DNA of 64,000 bases from Subdoligranulum variabile (GCF_025152575.1 NZ_CP102293.1:496001-560000); one strand, 5' to 3'; counted from the stretch's first letter, positions 17,509-27,511 are shown. The notes: a model not told the origin generated them from the sequence alone. Numbers and translations are program-made.

Positions 17509-17850
17509 TCAGACCAGTTCGATGATCGCCATCTCGGCAGCATCGCCGCGACGGGGGCCGATCTTGTAGATGCGGGTGTAGCCGCCGTTACGGTCGGCGT
17601 ACTTGGGGCCGTACTCGTCGATGACCTTCTTGGCGATATCCTCCTTGGTGATGTAGGAGAAAACCTGACGCTTTGCGTGCAGATCTTCCTGCTTACCGAG
17701 GGTGACCATCTTCTCGGCCATGGAACGAACTTCCTTGGCGCGGGTAACGGTGGTCTCGATCTTGCCGTTCTCAAACAGATAGGTCACCATCGCGCGCAGC
17801 ATGGCGTTGCGGCTGTCGGTGGTACGACCGAGTTTTCTGGTACCGGGCAT
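17509..17850 (-). CDS. rplQ: 50S ribosomal protein L17
   Basis: 113 aa. It begins [20 protein letters not shown], the diagnostic L17 N-terminus, and has the short bacterial length. It is the last gene of the cluster, directly after rpoA (43 nt) and before the terminator at 17455-17489. Confidence 0.97.
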   Translation of the reverse strand: MPGTRKLGRTTDSRNAMLRAMVTYLFENGKIETTVTRAKEVRSMAEKMVTLGKQEDLHAKRQVFSYITKEDIAKKVIDEYGPKYADRNGGYTRIYKIGPRRGDAAEMAIIELV

Positions 17851-17893
17851 TCCGTTTCACTCCTTATACTTGGTATCCGCGTGTCGCGGGGGG

Positions 17894-18853
17894 TTAGTTT
17901 TCGTCGTCCTTGGTCAGAGAGAAACCAAGGCTGTCCAGCTTGGCCATGACTTCCTCCAGGCTCTTGCGGCCCAGATTGCGAACCTTCATCATTTCGTCTT
18001 CGCTCTTGTTGATGAGGTCGCCCACCGTGTTGATGCCGGCGCGCTTCAGGCAGTTGAAGGAACGGACGCTCAGATCCAGCTCTTCAATCGTCATCTCCAG
18101 CGCCTTCTCACGGCCCTGATCGTCGTTATCGACCATGATCTCGGTCTCGCCGGTCTCGTCGCAGAGGTTCACAAACAGGTTCAGATGCTCGGTCAGCACG
18201 CGGGCCGCCAGGCTCAGGGCTTCCTGCGCATTGCAGGTGCCGTCCGTCCAGACCTCGATGATGAGCTTGTCATAGTCGGTGATCTGGCCTACACGGGTGT
18301 GATCCACAGTGTAGTTGGCTTTGAGCACGGGGGTATAGATGCTGTCGACGGGCAGGGTGCTGATGTCGTTTTTCTCGATCAGCGCCAGTTTGTTGCGCTC
18401 GGCGGGGACATAGCCGCGGCCTTTGTCAAAGGTCAGTTCCATGACCAGCTTGGCACCCTCGCCCAGGGTGGCGATGTGCCACTCGGGGTTGAGGATCTCC
18501 AGGTCATCGCCGCCCTTGATGGAGCCGGCAATGAGTTCACAAGGACCAACGGCCTCTACACGGACGGTCTTGGGGCTTTCGCCGTAGATCTTGGCGGCGA
18601 TGCCCTTCAGGTTCAGGACGATCTCGGTCACGTCCTCACGTACACCCTCGATGGTGGAAAACTCATGCACCACGCCGTCGATCTTGACGCTGGTGACAGC
18701 CACACCGGGCAGAGAGGACAGAAGCACACGACGCAAGCTGTTGCCCAAGGTCGTGCCGAAACCGCGCTCCAGCGGCTCGACGACGAACTTACCGTAGCGA
18801 CCATCCGGGGAAAGGCTGGCCGTTTCGATCTTGGGGCGTTCGATCTCCATCAT
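17894..18853 (-). CDS. rpoA: DNA-directed RNA polymerase subunit alpha
   Basis: 319 aa. The N-terminal assembly domain covers about residues 1-225 ([37 protein letters not shown]). A flexible linker follows, then the C-terminal DNA-binding domain at about 245-310 ([20 protein letters not shown] and [15 protein letters not shown]), which contacts UP elements and activators. AGGAGG lies six bases before the first of two consecutive ATGs. Confidence 0.98.
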   Translation of the reverse strand: MMEIERPKIETASLSPDGRYGKFVVEPLERGFGTTLGNSLRRVLLSSLPGVAVTSVKIDGVVHEFSTIEGVREDVTEIVLNLKGIAAKIYGESPKTVRVEAVGPCELIAGSIKGGDDLEILNPEWHIATLGEGAKLVMELTFDKGRGYVPAERNKLALIEKNDISTLPVDSIYTPVLKANYTVDHTRVGQITDYDKLIIEVWTDGTCNAQEALSLAARVLTEHLNLFVNLCDETGETEIMVDNDDQGREKALEMTIEELDLSVRSFNCLKRAGINTVGDLINKSEDEMMKVRNLGRKSLEEVMAKLDSLGFSLTKDDEN

Positions 18854-18928
18854 AAAAACCCTCCTTGTTTCGCTGGCACCGGAAAGTGCCAGTCAGGTTG
18901 GAAAAATCGTAGAAAAAAGCTAAGAGGA

Positions 18929-19531
18929 TTACTTGGAGTACAACTCGACGATGAGGTGCTCAGCGATGGGCACATCGATGTCCTCGCGCACGGGCATCTT
19001 GACGACGGTGCCCTTCAGAGCGTTCTTATCGCGCTCCAGCCAGGAGGGCAGCAGCACGACGGGAGCGTCCTCGCCCAGCAGCTTGCTGAACTTGACGGAG
19101 GAACGGCTGGACTCGATGACTTCGATCACATCGCCCGGCTTAACCAGATAAGAGGGGATGTTGACACGCTTGCCATTGACAGTGAAATGGTTGTGGGAAA
19201 CCAGCTGACGAGCGTCGCGGCGGGTCTTGGCAAAGCCCAGACGGTAGACGACGTTGTCGAGACGGCGCTCGACCAGAACCAGCAGGTTGACACCGGTCTG
19301 ACCCGGCATACGGGTCGCGGTCTCGTAGTAGGTGTGGAACTGCTTTTCCAGGATACCGTAGACGAACTTGACCTTCTGCTTCTCGTTGAGCTGGGTGGCG
19401 TACTCGCTCTTCTTCTTTCTCATCTGGCCGCCGGGGTTACGATTGGTGGTCTTCTTGCCGTAACCCATAACAGCAGGAGAAATGCCGAGAGCACGGCAAC
19501 GCTTGGCGATCGGTTGGGTATTTTTAGCCAT
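18929..19531 (-). CDS. rpsD: 30S ribosomal protein S4
   Basis: 200 aa. The central S4 RNA-binding domain reads ERRLDNVVYRLGFAKTRRDA. The N-terminus has one cysteine (AKRCRALGIS) in place of the Cys4 zinc cluster of the C+ form, so this is the zinc-independent type. In other bacteria S4 represses its own operon by binding a leader pseudoknot; no such leader was found here. Confidence 0.97.
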   Translation of the reverse strand: MAKNTQPIAKRCRALGISPAVMGYGKKTTNRNPGGQMRKKKSEYATQLNEKQKVKFVYGILEKQFHTYYETATRMPGQTGVNLLVLVERRLDNVVYRLGFAKTRRDARQLVSHNHFTVNGKRVNIPSYLVKPGDVIEVIESSRSSVKFSKLLGEDAPVVLLPSWLERDKNALKGTVVKMPVREDIDVPIAEHLIVELYSK

Positions 19532-19551
19532 AACTCAAATTCTCCTTTCAA

Positions 19552-19956
19552 TCAAACGCGGCGGCGTTTGGGCGGGCGGCAGCCATTGTGGGGAATGGGA
19601 GTCACGTCACGGATCATGGTGACTTCCAGACCGGTTGCCTGCAGGGCGCGGATGGCGCTTTCACGGCCGGAACCGGGGCCCTTGACGTAGACCTCAACGG
19701 TCTTCATGCCATGCTCGATGGCGGCCTTGGCGGCAACCTCAGCGGCGCTCTGCGCAGCGTAAGGGGTGCTCTTGCGGGAGCCGCGGAAGTTCAGCGCACC
19801 AGTGCTGCACCAGGAAACGGTGTTGCCCTGAGTGTCGGTGATGGTCACGATGGTGTTGTTGAACGTGCTCTGAATGTGAGCAGCACCGGCGCTGATATTC
19901 TTGCGCTCTCTTTTCTTAGTGCGGGTTTTTGCCGCAGTAGCTTTATTAGCAGCCAT
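19552..19956 (-). CDS. rpsK: 30S ribosomal protein S11
   Basis: 134 aa. It contains [20 protein letters not shown] and the C-terminal signature [19 protein letters not shown]. It lies on the 30S platform. The order rpsM-rpsK-rpsD-rpoA is canonical; 20 nt separate it from rpsD. Confidence 0.98.
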   Translation of the reverse strand: MAANKATAAKTRTKKRERKNISAGAAHIQSTFNNTIVTITDTQGNTVSWCSTGALNFRGSRKSTPYAAQSAAEVAAKAAIEHGMKTVEVYVKGPGSGRESAIRALQATGLEVTMIRDVTPIPHNGCRPPKRRRV

Positions 19957-19970
19957 GTCTCAGTTCCTCC

Positions 19971-20342
19971 TTACTTCTTTTTGTTCGCGACGGTGCGCTT
20001 GGGACCTTTGCAGGTACGCGCATTGGTCTTGGTGCGCTGGCCGCGGCAGGGAAGGCCCTTGCGATGGCGCACACCACGGTAGCACTGGATCTCGGTCAGA
20101 CGCTTGATGTCAAGCGCGACGTTGCGGCGCAGGTCGCCCTCTACCATGATGTTGTTTTTGTCGATGTAGTCACGGATCTTGGCTTCCTCGTCAGAAGTCA
20201 GGTCCTTGACGCGGGTATCAGGGTTAATTCCGGTTCCGGCGAGAATCTCGTCGGCAGTGGACTGACCAATACCGTAAACATAAGTCAGACCAACCTGGAT
20301 CCGCTTCTCGCGAGGCAGATCAACACCAGCAATACGTGCCAT
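19971..20342 (-). CDS. rpsM: 30S ribosomal protein S13
   Basis: 123 aa from the ATG at 20342 ([20 protein letters not shown]), preferred over a start nine codons upstream because GGAGGTGC precedes it. The helix-two-turn-helix segment [16 protein letters not shown] and the basic C-terminal tail ([20 protein letters not shown]) that touches tRNA are both present. Confidence 0.97.
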   Translation of the reverse strand: MARIAGVDLPREKRIQVGLTYVYGIGQSTADEILAGTGINPDTRVKDLTSDEEAKIRDYIDKNNIMVEGDLRRNVALDIKRLTEIQCYRGVRHRKGLPCRGQRTKTNARTCKGPKRTVANKKK

Positions 20343-20455
20343 AAAGCACCTCCATAAATAACATCCCATGTCCTGGTCGGGGCCTGCGCCGGGAATCTAC
20401 GCACTTGGCCCCCAAGCGTTTTGGGTACGGTTTCCGCGGAATGCTCCGCGGACCT

Positions 20456-20569
20456 TTAGCCCTGACGCTGCTTATGCTTCGGATTGGCGCAGATGACCAT
20501 CACGCGACCTTTGCGCTTGATGACCTTGCACTTCTCGCAAATGGGTTTCACGGAAGGTTTTACCTTCAT
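20456..20569 (-). CDS. rpmJ: 50S ribosomal protein L36
   Basis: 37 aa. The product begins [20 protein letters not shown] and has the C-C-C-H zinc set (CEKC, then Cys 27 and His 32), so it is the zinc-binding C+ form. AAGGAGG precedes the ATG. The position between infA and rpsM is the normal one. Confidence 0.97.
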   Translation of the reverse strand: MKVKPSVKPICEKCKVIKRKGRVMVICANPKHKQRQG

Positions 20570-20608
20570 GATGTTAACCTCCTTTTCAAAACACAAGGCG
20601 ATTCAATT

Positions 20609-20845
20609 TTACTTGGAACGCCAGGTGATCCGGGCCTTGGTCAGGTCGTAGGGTGACATTTCCATCGTGACTTTGTCGCCGGGCAAAATACGGATGAAGT
20701 TGGTCCGCAGCTTACCGGAAATGTGAGCCAGCACGGTGTGGCCGTTGGGCTTGCCCTCTTTGTTGAGCAGCTCGACCTTGAACACGGTGTTGGGCATGGC
20801 CTCCCGTACGATACCTTCTACTTCAATGACATCTTCTTTAGACAA
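20609..20845 (-). CDS. infA: translation initiation factor IF-1, TTG start
   Basis: 78 aa, an S1/OB-fold protein that occupies the A site of the 30S subunit during initiation. [20 protein letters not shown] and [20 protein letters not shown] are diagnostic. The family is normally about 72 aa; six extra residues sit in the loop [13 protein letters not shown] where most homologues have a short ENGH turn. The only start that gives the standard N-terminus is TTG at 20845, with AAGGAGG seven to eight bases upstream. Confidence 0.95.
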   Translation of the reverse strand: MSKEDVIEVEGIVREAMPNTVFKVELLNKEGKPNGHTVLAHISGKLRTNFIRILPGDKVTMEMSPYDLTKARITWRSK

Positions 20846-20871
20846 GCTGATTGCCTCCTTGAAGGGTTCCG

Positions 20872-21123
20872 TCAGTCTGCACGCGCCGCATCGTAGGCGG
20901 CGATGGCATCACTGAGTGATTGATCGCTTTTCAGAAGCTCGTTCGCAAGAACAGTGGTCGTGGGAGCCACATGCTTGGCTTTTTTCCGCTTCGGGTCCCC
21001 TACCTTGCGCAGGTTTCCGTCCGCGAGCCAGAGCATCGGCCCGTCCACGGCCAAAACAGCCAGCGTGCGGGTCTTGTCCCGACCGGCCTTGGAGCGTACC
21101 AGCTGACCTATTACAAAGTCCAT
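20872..21123 (-). CDS. KOW domain RNA-binding protein (L14e-like)
   Basis: 83 aa. The N-terminal 45 residues form a KOW-like fold: [20 protein letters not shown], then [21 protein letters not shown] basic segment PKRKKAKHV and a helical tail follow. Proteins like this sit between map and infA in many Clostridia; the exact role is unknown, presumably on the ribosome or on RNA. The start overlaps the end of map by 13 nt. Confidence 0.85.
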   Translation of the reverse strand: MDFVIGQLVRSKAGRDKTRTLAVLAVDGPMLWLADGNLRKVGDPKRKKAKHVAPTTTVLANELLKSDQSLSDAIAAYDAARAD

Positions 21124-21884
21124 CCGGGTTCCTCCCAGCCGTGGGTCAGGACCTCGGCACCGGCCGCTGTGATGGCGAGGGTGTGCTCGAAATGAGCTGC
21201 CAGACCACCGTCACAGGTTTTGACCGTCCAGCCGTCCTTTAACGTCTTTACCGCGTACTTATGCTGGCATACCATCGGTTCGACGGCGATGCACATGCCC
21301 GGCACCAGGCGCGGGCCGCGTCCGGGGGTGCCGTAGTTCGGCACTTCGGGGTCTTCGTGCAGTTCCTTGCCGACGCCGTGGCCGACAAAGCTCCGCACCA
21401 CCGAGAAGCCGTTCTCCTCGACGTACTCCTGGACCGCATGGCCGATATCCCCGATCCGGTTGCCGCCCCGCGCCATGGCAATGCCGCGGTGGAGGCTTTC
21501 CTTGGTCACATCCAGCAGCCGCTGGGCTTCCAGGTCGAGCTTGCCGCATCCGTAGGTGCAGGCGTTGTCGCCGTTGAAGCCGTCGATCTTGCAGCCGGTG
21601 TCGATCGAAACGATGTCGCCGGGGCGGATCTGCTGCTGGCGGTTGGGGATACCGTGAATGACCGTGTCATTCACACTGATGCACGCCGTAGCCGGGAAGC
21701 CGTACAGGTGCAGGAAGTTGGGTCTTGCACCGTGGCGCACGATAAAGTCGTAGATGATTTTGTCGATCTCCGCCGTGGTGATACCAGGCTCGATCGCTTC
21801 GCCGCCGGCTTTCAATGCAGCCGCGCTGATGGCGCAGGCTTTCCGCATTTTTTCCAGTTCAGCGGCATTCTTGATTTGGATCAT
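21111..21884 (-). CDS. map: methionine aminopeptidase, type I
   Basis: 257 aa. It removes the initiator methionine from new proteins. The metal ligands are in view: DTGCKIDGFNGDNA (first Asp of the pair), GHGVGKELHEDPEVPNYGTP (His), VEPMVC (Glu) and HFEHTLAIT (Glu). The N-terminal extension with an SH3-like site is absent, as usual for bacterial type Ia. It lies 7 nt from adk. Confidence 0.96.
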   Translation of the reverse strand: MIQIKNAAELEKMRKACAISAAALKAGGEAIEPGITTAEIDKIIYDFIVRHGARPNFLHLYGFPATACISVNDTVIHGIPNRQQQIRPGDIVSIDTGCKIDGFNGDNACTYGCGKLDLEAQRLLDVTKESLHRGIAMARGGNRIGDIGHAVQEYVEENGFSVVRSFVGHGVGKELHEDPEVPNYGTPGRGPRLVPGMCIAVEPMVCQHKYAVKTLKDGWTVKTCDGGLAAHFEHTLAITAAGAEVLTHGWEEPGWTL

Positions 21885-21891
21885 GGATAAA

Positions 21892-22524
21892 TTAAGCCTC
21901 CAAAAGCTTGAGAAGGAACGCGGTGGTGGCCTCGATGGAACCCTGGTCGGGAACCTCGACGAGCTTGCCGCGCTGCCGGTAGAATTCCACCAGCGGCTCG
22001 GTCTGCTCGTGATAGGCTTTCAGCCGGTCCAGTACGGTGGCAGGCTCATCGTCCTTGCGGATGACCAGCTCACCGCCGCAGCGGTCACACACGCCCTCTT
22101 TGGCGCTGGGTTTGTTGATGATATGATAGCTTGCACCGCAGTTGGCGCAGACGCGGCGGCCGGACATACGCTGGATGATCGCCTCATCGGCAACCACCAG
22201 ATTGATGACCTTGTCGATCTCCACGCCCATCTGCTCCAGGGCTTCGCCCTGTGCGATGGTGCGCGGCATGCCGTCCAGGATAAATCCCTTCGCGCAGTCG
22301 GGCTGCGCCAGGCGCTCCTTCACGATGCCGACGATGACGTCGTCCGGCACCAGAGCACCCGCGTCCATAAAGCTCTTCGCCTTTTGGCCCATAGGCGTGC
22401 CCTCTTTGACAGCAGCACGCAGAATGTTACCGGTCGAGATGGTGGGGATACCCAGCTTATCGCAGAGGATCTCTGCCTGGGTACCCTTCCCGGCGCCAGG
22501 GGCGCCCAAAAGGATCATTTTCAT
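21892..22524 (-). CDS. adk: adenylate kinase, zinc-type lid
   Basis: 210 aa. It interconverts ATP + AMP and 2 ADP. Walker A is LGAPGAGKGTQAE at about residues 5-17, and the AMP-site block is FILDGMPRTIAQGEAL. The LID carries CANC and CDRC, four cysteines that bind structural zinc in Gram-positive enzymes. The order secY-adk-map is standard. Confidence 0.97.
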   Translation of the reverse strand: MKMILLGAPGAGKGTQAEILCDKLGIPTISTGNILRAAVKEGTPMGQKAKSFMDAGALVPDDVIVGIVKERLAQPDCAKGFILDGMPRTIAQGEALEQMGVEIDKVINLVVADEAIIQRMSGRRVCANCGASYHIINKPSAKEGVCDRCGGELVIRKDDEPATVLDRLKAYHEQTEPLVEFYRQRGKLVEVPDQGSIEATTAFLLKLLEA

Positions 22525-22539
22525 CGCACATTCCCTTTC

Positions 22540-23844
22540 TTATTCCAGGAACCCTTTGTGGTAACGGGCGGTCATATAACCTTCCAGCGCACGGCCGGTC
22601 TCCAGCGCAACACCGACGACGATCAGCAGGCTGGTACCACCCAACTGGATGGAGGTGCCGGTGATGTTGCCGAGGATGATGGGCAGGCCCGCGACGATGG
22701 CCAGGAAGATCGCACCGATCAGGGTGATCTTGGACAGGGTCTTGGTGATGAAATCACTGGTGGGCTTGCCGGGACGGATACCGGGAATCGTACCGTTATT
22801 CTTACGGAGCTGGTTGGCGATATCTACGGGATTGTACTGAATCGCAACATAGAAGTAGTTGAATGCCACGATCAGCAGGACATAAACGATGAGGTAGAGC
22901 GCGCTGTTGTAATTGAATGCGCTGAAGAACGCATACAAATACGGATGAGCAGCGGCATCCAGGTTGATGAACCGGAAGATCAGGCCCGGCAGGCTGCACA
23001 GCGTCGAGGCGAAGATGATCGGCATAACACCGGTCATATTGACCTTGATGGGAATGTAGCTGGCCTGGCCGCCGTACATCTTGCGGCCCACAACGCGCTT
23101 GGCATACTGCACGGGGATGCGGCGCTCGGCGTTGGTCAGAATGACCACGAAGATCACCGCCACCAGCGCAAGCACCAGCAGAGCGGGCAGGAAGAAGTAG
23201 AACTGGGGTTCACCGTTCTGGGCGCGGCCCACGATATTGGTCACCGCCGTGTAGACGGAGGACCAGCGAGCCACGATGCCGGCGAAGATCAGCAGCGAAA
23301 GACCGTTGCCGATGCCCTTGGAATCAATCTGGTTGCCCAGCCAGGTGCAGAGCTGCGAACCGGCGGTGAAGGCCAGAATGATGACCACGGCCGTGAAGAT
23401 ACCGGCAAAACCGTCGGTGTACTTCAGTGCGCCCATGTTGCGGATGATGAAGTAGTAGCCGATGGACAGCATCAGACCGATGGCCGCGCCCACGTAGTTG
23501 GTGATGCGGCGCATCTTGCGTTGCCCTTCCTCCCCTTCCTTGGTGAGGTTTTCCAGGTACGGAATGGCTACTGCCAGCAGCTGCATGATAATGGAGGCGT
23601 TGATGGCGGGCTGCACACCCAGAGCGAAGATTGTGCACTCGCTCAGGGCGCCGCCGGACATCATGTTCAGGTACTCCAGCATATCACCGGTGCCGCCGGC
23701 GAACATGGAGGACAGCGCGCTGGCCGTGATGTACGGCACAGGGATCGCGCAGCCCAGACGGAACAGAACGAGGATCAGCAAGGTGAACAGGAGCCGTTTG
23801 CGAAGATCATCGATCTTCCAGGCATTCCGGAAGGTTTCAAACAC
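22540..23844 (-). CDS. secY: protein translocase subunit SecY, GTG start
   Basis: 434 aa with ten hydrophobic segments, the channel of the Sec translocon. Signature blocks include GCAIPVPYITASALSSMF, IDSKGIGNGLSLLIFAGIV and AERRIPVQYAKR. The start is GTG at 23844, one base after the rplO stop. Its Shine-Dalgarno (GAGGTGA) lies inside the end of rplO, so the two are translationally coupled. Confidence 0.97.
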   Translation of the reverse strand: MFETFRNAWKIDDLRKRLLFTLLILVLFRLGCAIPVPYITASALSSMFAGGTGDMLEYLNMMSGGALSECTIFALGVQPAINASIIMQLLAVAIPYLENLTKEGEEGQRKMRRITNYVGAAIGLMLSIGYYFIIRNMGALKYTDGFAGIFTAVVIILAFTAGSQLCTWLGNQIDSKGIGNGLSLLIFAGIVARWSSVYTAVTNIVGRAQNGEPQFYFFLPALLVLALVAVIFVVILTNAERRIPVQYAKRVVGRKMYGGQASYIPIKVNMTGVMPIIFASTLCSLPGLIFRFINLDAAAHPYLYAFFSAFNYNSALYLIVYVLLIVAFNYFYVAIQYNPVDIANQLRKNNGTIPGIRPGKPTSDFITKTLSKITLIGAIFLAIVAGLPIILGNITGTSIQLGGTSLLIVVGVALETGRALEGYMTARYHKGFLE

Positions 23845-23845
23845 C

Positions 23846-24283
23846 TTACATCACCTCAGCCTTCCCGCCTGCTTTCTCGATTTTTTCTTTGGCAGAGGCA
23901 GTGTAGGCAGCGACCTTGACGTTGACAGCCTTGGTCAGCTCGCCATTGCCCAGCACCTTGACGCCGTCCAGCGTCTTGGAGATGATGCCGGCCTTCAGCA
24001 GGGCCTCGGCATCGACGGTCGCGCCGGCCTCGAACTTCTCGAGGTCAGATACCTTGATGGTAACATACTTGGTCGCGAAAATGTTGTTGAAACCGCGCTT
24101 CGGCAGACGACGCTGCAGAGGCATCTGGCCGCCTTCGAAACCGGCCTTCTTGACGCCGGAACGGGCTTTCTGACCCTTGTGGCCGTAGCCAGCGGTCTTG
24201 CCGTTGCCGGAACCGGCACCGCGGCCCTTGCGGGTCACGGCCTTGCGGGCGCCAGCGGACGCTTTCAGTTCATGAAGTTTCAT
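23846..24283 (-). CDS. rplO: 50S ribosomal protein L15
   Basis: 145 aa from MKLHELKASAGARKAVTRKG (ATG 24283; AAGGAGGTGC just upstream). The glycine/lysine-rich segment GRGAGSGNGKTAGYGHKGQK is typical of the L15 N-terminal extension that threads into 23S rRNA. Confidence 0.97.
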   Translation of the reverse strand: MKLHELKASAGARKAVTRKGRGAGSGNGKTAGYGHKGQKARSGVKKAGFEGGQMPLQRRLPKRGFNNIFATKYVTIKVSDLEKFEAGATVDAEALLKAGIISKTLDGVKVLGNGELTKAVNVKVAAYTASAKEKIEKAGGKAEVM

Positions 24284-24300
24284 GCTTGCACCTCCTTGCA

Positions 24301-24480
24301 TTACGCCTTGGTCACGACGACCAGGTGGGAGATCTTGGCGATCTTGCCCTGGGTAGCCGCGTTGTCAGGCTGCTCGGTAACCTCACCGGGACGGTTCAGG
24401 CCCAGAGAGTGCGCAACGGCGATCTGCTCTTTGCCGCGGCCGATCAGGCTCTTGGCGAGACGAATGGTAACCTTTTCCAT
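24301..24480 (-). CDS. rpmD: 50S ribosomal protein L30
   Basis: 59 aa from the ATG at 24480 (MEKVTIRLAKSLIGRGKEQI). An in-frame start 11 codons upstream lies inside rpsE and is less likely, because AGGAGGGT directly precedes 24480. L30 is the small bacterial-type protein next to rpsE and rplO. Confidence 0.95.
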   Translation of the reverse strand: MEKVTIRLAKSLIGRGKEQIAVAHSLGLNRPGEVTEQPDNAATQGKIAKISHLVVVTKA

Positions 24481-24493
24481 TGTAGTACCCTCC

Positions 24494-24997
24494 TTAACCC
24501 AGGATCTCGGCAACGGTCTTGCCGCGCTTGGCCGCGACGCTCTCGGCGTCGGTCAGGCCGCACAGACCTGCGAAGGTGGCAGCAGTGACGTTGATGGGGT
24601 TATTGGAGCGCAGGCTCTTGGCACGAATGTCCTTGATGCCGGCGCACTCGAGCACCGCACGGACGGGACCACCGGCCAGAACGCCGGTACCGGGAGCGGC
24701 GGGACGCATCAGAACGCGGCCGGCGCCAAACTCACCAACGATCTCGTGGGGAATGGTGCTGCCCTTCATGCAAACCTTGCGCATGTTCTTCTTGGCAGCG
24801 CCCTCGCCCTTGCGGATGGCCTCGGGAACTTCGCCGGACTTGCCGACGCCGTAGCCGATGTTGCCCTTGCCGTCGCCGACGACGATCAGCGCGGCAAACT
24901 TCATGACGCGGCCACCCTTGACGGTCTTGGAAACGCGGTTGATGGAGACGACCTTGGTGATCATGCCGTCATCTTGTTCTCTTCTCTGCATGGCCAT
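24494..24997 (-). CDS. rpsE: 30S ribosomal protein S5
   Basis: 167 aa. The double-stranded RNA-binding N-terminal domain reads [20 protein letters not shown], followed by [20 protein letters not shown]. The C-terminal block is [17 protein letters not shown]. An alternative in-frame ATG two codons in is possible. Confidence 0.97.
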   Translation of the reverse strand: MAMQRREQDDGMITKVVSINRVSKTVKGGRVMKFAALIVVGDGKGNIGYGVGKSGEVPEAIRKGEGAAKKNMRKVCMKGSTIPHEIVGEFGAGRVLMRPAAPGTGVLAGGPVRAVLECAGIKDIRAKSLRSNNPINVTAATFAGLCGLTDAESVAAKRGKTVAEILG

Positions 24998-25015
24998 TGT
25001 ATCTTCTCCCTCCTC

Positions 25016-25375
25016 TTACAGTTTCAGGCCGGCTTCGCGGGCGCCCTCAGCAAGCGCCTGCACACGGCCCTGGTAGACGAAACCGCCGCGGTCGTAGACC
25101 ACTTCGGTAATGCCCTTCTCGAGGCACTTCTTGGCGATGGCCTCGCCAACCTTCTTGGCAGCCTCAATGTTGCCGCCGTAAGCGTTGAAATCTTTGTCCA
25201 TGCTGGACGCGCTGGCCAGGGTGACACCCTTGGTATCATCGATAACCTGGGCGTAGATGTGCTTGGCAGAGCGGAAAACATCCAGACGGGGACGCTCGGC
25301 GGTGCCGCTGATCTTGCCGCGGACGCGGCGGTGACGGCGAAGACGAGCTTCGTTCTTATCAGCCTTATTGACCAT
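25016..25375 (-). CDS. rplR: 50S ribosomal protein L18
   Basis: 119 aa, contacts 5S r[23 protein letters not shown] and [20 protein letters not shown] are diagnostic, ending [15 protein letters not shown]. Confidence 0.97.
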   Translation of the reverse strand: MVNKADKNEARLRRHRRVRGKISGTAERPRLDVFRSAKHIYAQVIDDTKGVTLASASSMDKDFNAYGGNIEAAKKVGEAIAKKCLEKGITEVVYDRGGFVYQGRVQALAEGAREAGLKL

Positions 25376-25393
25376 AATGTTTCTCCTCTCCTA

Positions 25394-25942
25394 TTATTTA
25401 CCCTTGCCGGCTTTGCCTTCCTTGCGGATGACATACTCGCCAACATAGCGGATACCCTTGCCCTTGTACGGCTCGGGCGGGCGCTTGCCGCGGACTTCGG
25501 CGGCAAACTGACCGACTTCCTGCTTGTCGATACCGACGATGCTGAAGTGCAGCGCGTCTTTCAGTTCGATCTTGATGGTGTCGGTCTCCTCCACCTCAAC
25601 GGGGTGAGAGAAGCCCAGCGTCAGGACCAGCTTGTTGCCCTGCTTGGCAGCACGGTAGCCGACGCCCTGGATCTCCAGGTCTTTCTTGAAGCCTTCGGTA
25701 ACACCGACCACCATGTTGTGGATGATGGTGCGGGTCAGGCCGTGGAGGCTGCGGGCCTCCTTCTCGTCATTGGGGCGGGTAACCAAAATCTCATTGCCCT
25801 CAACGTTGACGTTCATGAGGGGATGGTATTTGGAATGCAGGGTACCCTTGGGGCCCTTCACGGTGATGGCGTGCTCGGCCGCGTCGACCTTGACTTCCAC
25901 ACCCGCGGGAATGACGATGGGTTTTCTTCCAATTCTCGACAT
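25394..25942 (-). CDS. rplF: 50S ribosomal protein L6
   Basis: 182 aa with the two duplicated L6 folds. MSRIGRKPIVIPAGVEVKVD opens the first domain, and the C-terminal signature KGKRPPEPYKGKGIRY-type block is present (RGKRPPEPYKGKGIRYVGEY). 18 nt to rplR. Confidence 0.98.
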   Translation of the reverse strand: MSRIGRKPIVIPAGVEVKVDAAEHAITVKGPKGTLHSKYHPLMNVNVEGNEILVTRPNDEKEARSLHGLTRTIIHNMVVGVTEGFKKDLEIQGVGYRAAKQGNKLVLTLGFSHPVEVEETDTIKIELKDALHFSIVGIDKQEVGQFAAEVRGKRPPEPYKGKGIRYVGEYVIRKEGKAGKGK

Positions 25943-25959
25943 TGTCTATTGCCCCTTTC

Positions 25960-26358
25960 TTACCACACAAAGGCGAGGACTTCACCGCCGACGTGAGCAG
26001 CACGGGCAGCCTTGTCGGTCATGACGCCTTTAGAGGTGGAGATGATCGCGGTGCCCAGGCCCTTCATGACCTTGGGCATATCTTCGCAGTTGGTGTAAAT
26101 ACGCAGGCCCGGCTTGGAAACGCGCTTCAGGCCGGCGATAACCGGCGTACCATTTTCCTGGTACTTGAGGGTCAGGGTGATGGTCCCCTGCTTGTTGTCC
26201 TCGGTCACTTTCATACCCTTGATGTAACCCTCGTCAACCAGGATCTGGCAGATCGCCTTCTTCAGGTTGGAAGCAGGGATATCCACGGAAGGGTGTTTGG
26301 CAGTGCTCGCGTTGCGGATGCGGGTAAGCAGGTCCGCGATGGGATCGGTGATTTGCAT
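25960..26358 (-). CDS. rpsH: 30S ribosomal protein S8
   Basis: 132 aa. [20 protein letters not shown] at the N-terminus and the C-terminal [19 protein letters not shown], the 16S-binding signature. In E. coli S8 represses the spc operon; no S8-site mimic was identified here. Confidence 0.98.
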   Translation of the reverse strand: MQITDPIADLLTRIRNASTAKHPSVDIPASNLKKAICQILVDEGYIKGMKVTEDNKQGTITLTLKYQENGTPVIAGLKRVSKPGLRIYTNCEDMPKVMKGLGTAIISTSKGVMTDKAARAAHVGGEVLAFVW

Positions 26359-26426
26359 GCCACTAACCTCCTTAGGTTGTGTTTCTCAAAGTGTTGATTT
26401 TCGTTCAGACAGAAGCAATCAAGGGC

Positions 26427-26612
26427 TTACCAGGAAGCCTTCTTGACGCCGGGGATCTCGCCCTTGTAAGCCAGCTCACGGAAGCAGATACGGCAAACAC
26501 CGTACTTGCGCAGGTAAGCATGGGGACGGCCGCAGATCTTGCAGCGGTTGTAAGCGCGGGTCGAGAACTTGGCGGGACGCTGCTGCTTGAGCTTCATAGA
26601 AGTTTTTGCCAT
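26427..26612 (-). CDS. rpsN: 30S ribosomal protein S14, zinc type
   Basis: 61 aa. The short zinc-binding form has CKIC and CRIC pairs ([20 protein letters not shown]) instead of the 89-100 aa zinc-free form. AGGGAGG upstream. It sits between rplE and rpsH. Confidence 0.97.
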   Translation of the reverse strand: MAKTSMKLKQQRPAKFSTRAYNRCKICGRPHAYLRKYGVCRICFRELAYKGEIPGVKKASW

Positions 26613-26626
26613 GTTGGTTCCCTCCC

Positions 26627-27166
26627 TTAGTTAGCGAACGGAGCGCCCAGAGCCTTCAGCAGCTCCTTGGCTTCCTCGTCGGTCTTGGCGGTGGTGACGA
26701 AGCAGATGTCCATGCCGCGGATCGCGTCGACCTTGTCGAAGTCGATCTCGGGGAAGATGATCTGTTCCTTCAGGCCGAAGGCGTAGTTGCCGCGGCCGTC
26801 GAAGGAGTTGCCGTTGATGCCGCGGAAGTCGCGAACACGGGGCAGCGCCACATTGAACAGGCGATCCACGAACTCGTACATACGCTCACCACGCAGGGTG
26901 ACCTTGGCGCCGATGGGCATGCCCTGGCGCAGCTTGAAGTTTGCAACGCTCTTCTTGGCCTTGCAGACGACGGCCTTCTGACCAGTGATCTGGCCCAGGT
27001 CGGCGATGATGGCATCGATGACCTTGGCGTTCTCTTTGGCTTCGCCGGCGGCAACATTGATGATGACCTTATCCAGCTTGGGGATCTGCATAACGCTCTT
27101 GTAGCCGAACTTCTTGTTCAGGGCCGGAGCGATCTCGTTGACATACTGTTCTTTCAAACGTGCCAT
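26627..27166 (-). CDS. rplE: 50S ribosomal protein L5
   Basis: 179 aa, binds 5S rRNA and helix 84. [20 protein letters not shown] and [20 protein letters not shown] are diagnostic; the C-terminal [20 protein letters not shown] is standard. Confidence 0.98.
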   Translation of the reverse strand: MARLKEQYVNEIAPALNKKFGYKSVMQIPKLDKVIINVAAGEAKENAKVIDAIIADLGQITGQKAVVCKAKKSVANFKLRQGMPIGAKVTLRGERMYEFVDRLFNVALPRVRDFRGINGNSFDGRGNYAFGLKEQIIFPEIDFDKVDAIRGMDICFVTTAKTDEEAKELLKALGAPFAN

Positions 27167-27180
27167 TGTGTACTCCTCCC

Positions 27181-27495
27181 TTACAGTTCAGCGCCGCACT
27201 TGCGGCAAACGCGGACGTTCTTGCCGTCCTTGACGGAATGGGCAACGCGGGTGGGCTTGCCGCACTTGGGGCAGACAGGCTGCACCTTGCAGGCGTAGAT
27301 AGCGCCCTCGGCCTTGACAATGCCGCCCTGCTCACCCTGACGGCGAGGCTTGACGTGCTTGGTGACCATGTTCAGGCCCTCGACGATGACCTTGCCCTCT
27401 TTCGGGGAAGTCTGCAGGACCTTGCCGGTCTTGCCCTTATCCTTGCCGGAGATGATCATGACGTTGTCGCCGGTTTTAACATGAAGATTGTTCAT
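27181..27495 (-). CDS. rplX: 50S ribosomal protein L24
   Basis: 104 aa. The KOW motif [20 protein letters not shown] starts near residue 10. The C-terminus carries two CxxC pairs (VCPKCGKP and VCRKCGAEL), a putative zinc ribbon seen in some Gram-positive L24 proteins. Confidence 0.97.
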   Translation of the reverse strand: MNNLHVKTGDNVMIISGKDKGKTGKVLQTSPKEGKVIVEGLNMVTKHVKPRRQGEQGGIVKAEGAIYACKVQPVCPKCGKPTRVAHSVKDGKNVRVCRKCGAEL

Positions 27496-27511
27496 TCTTA
27501 TTAAAACCTCC

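Noticed and set aside
21754-25996. Long plus-strand open frames (721 and 832 codons) opposite secY, adk and ribosomal genes
   Set aside because: Ribosomal genes here use few rare codons and leave the antisense frames open; the products are meaningless His/Gln/Asp-rich strings.
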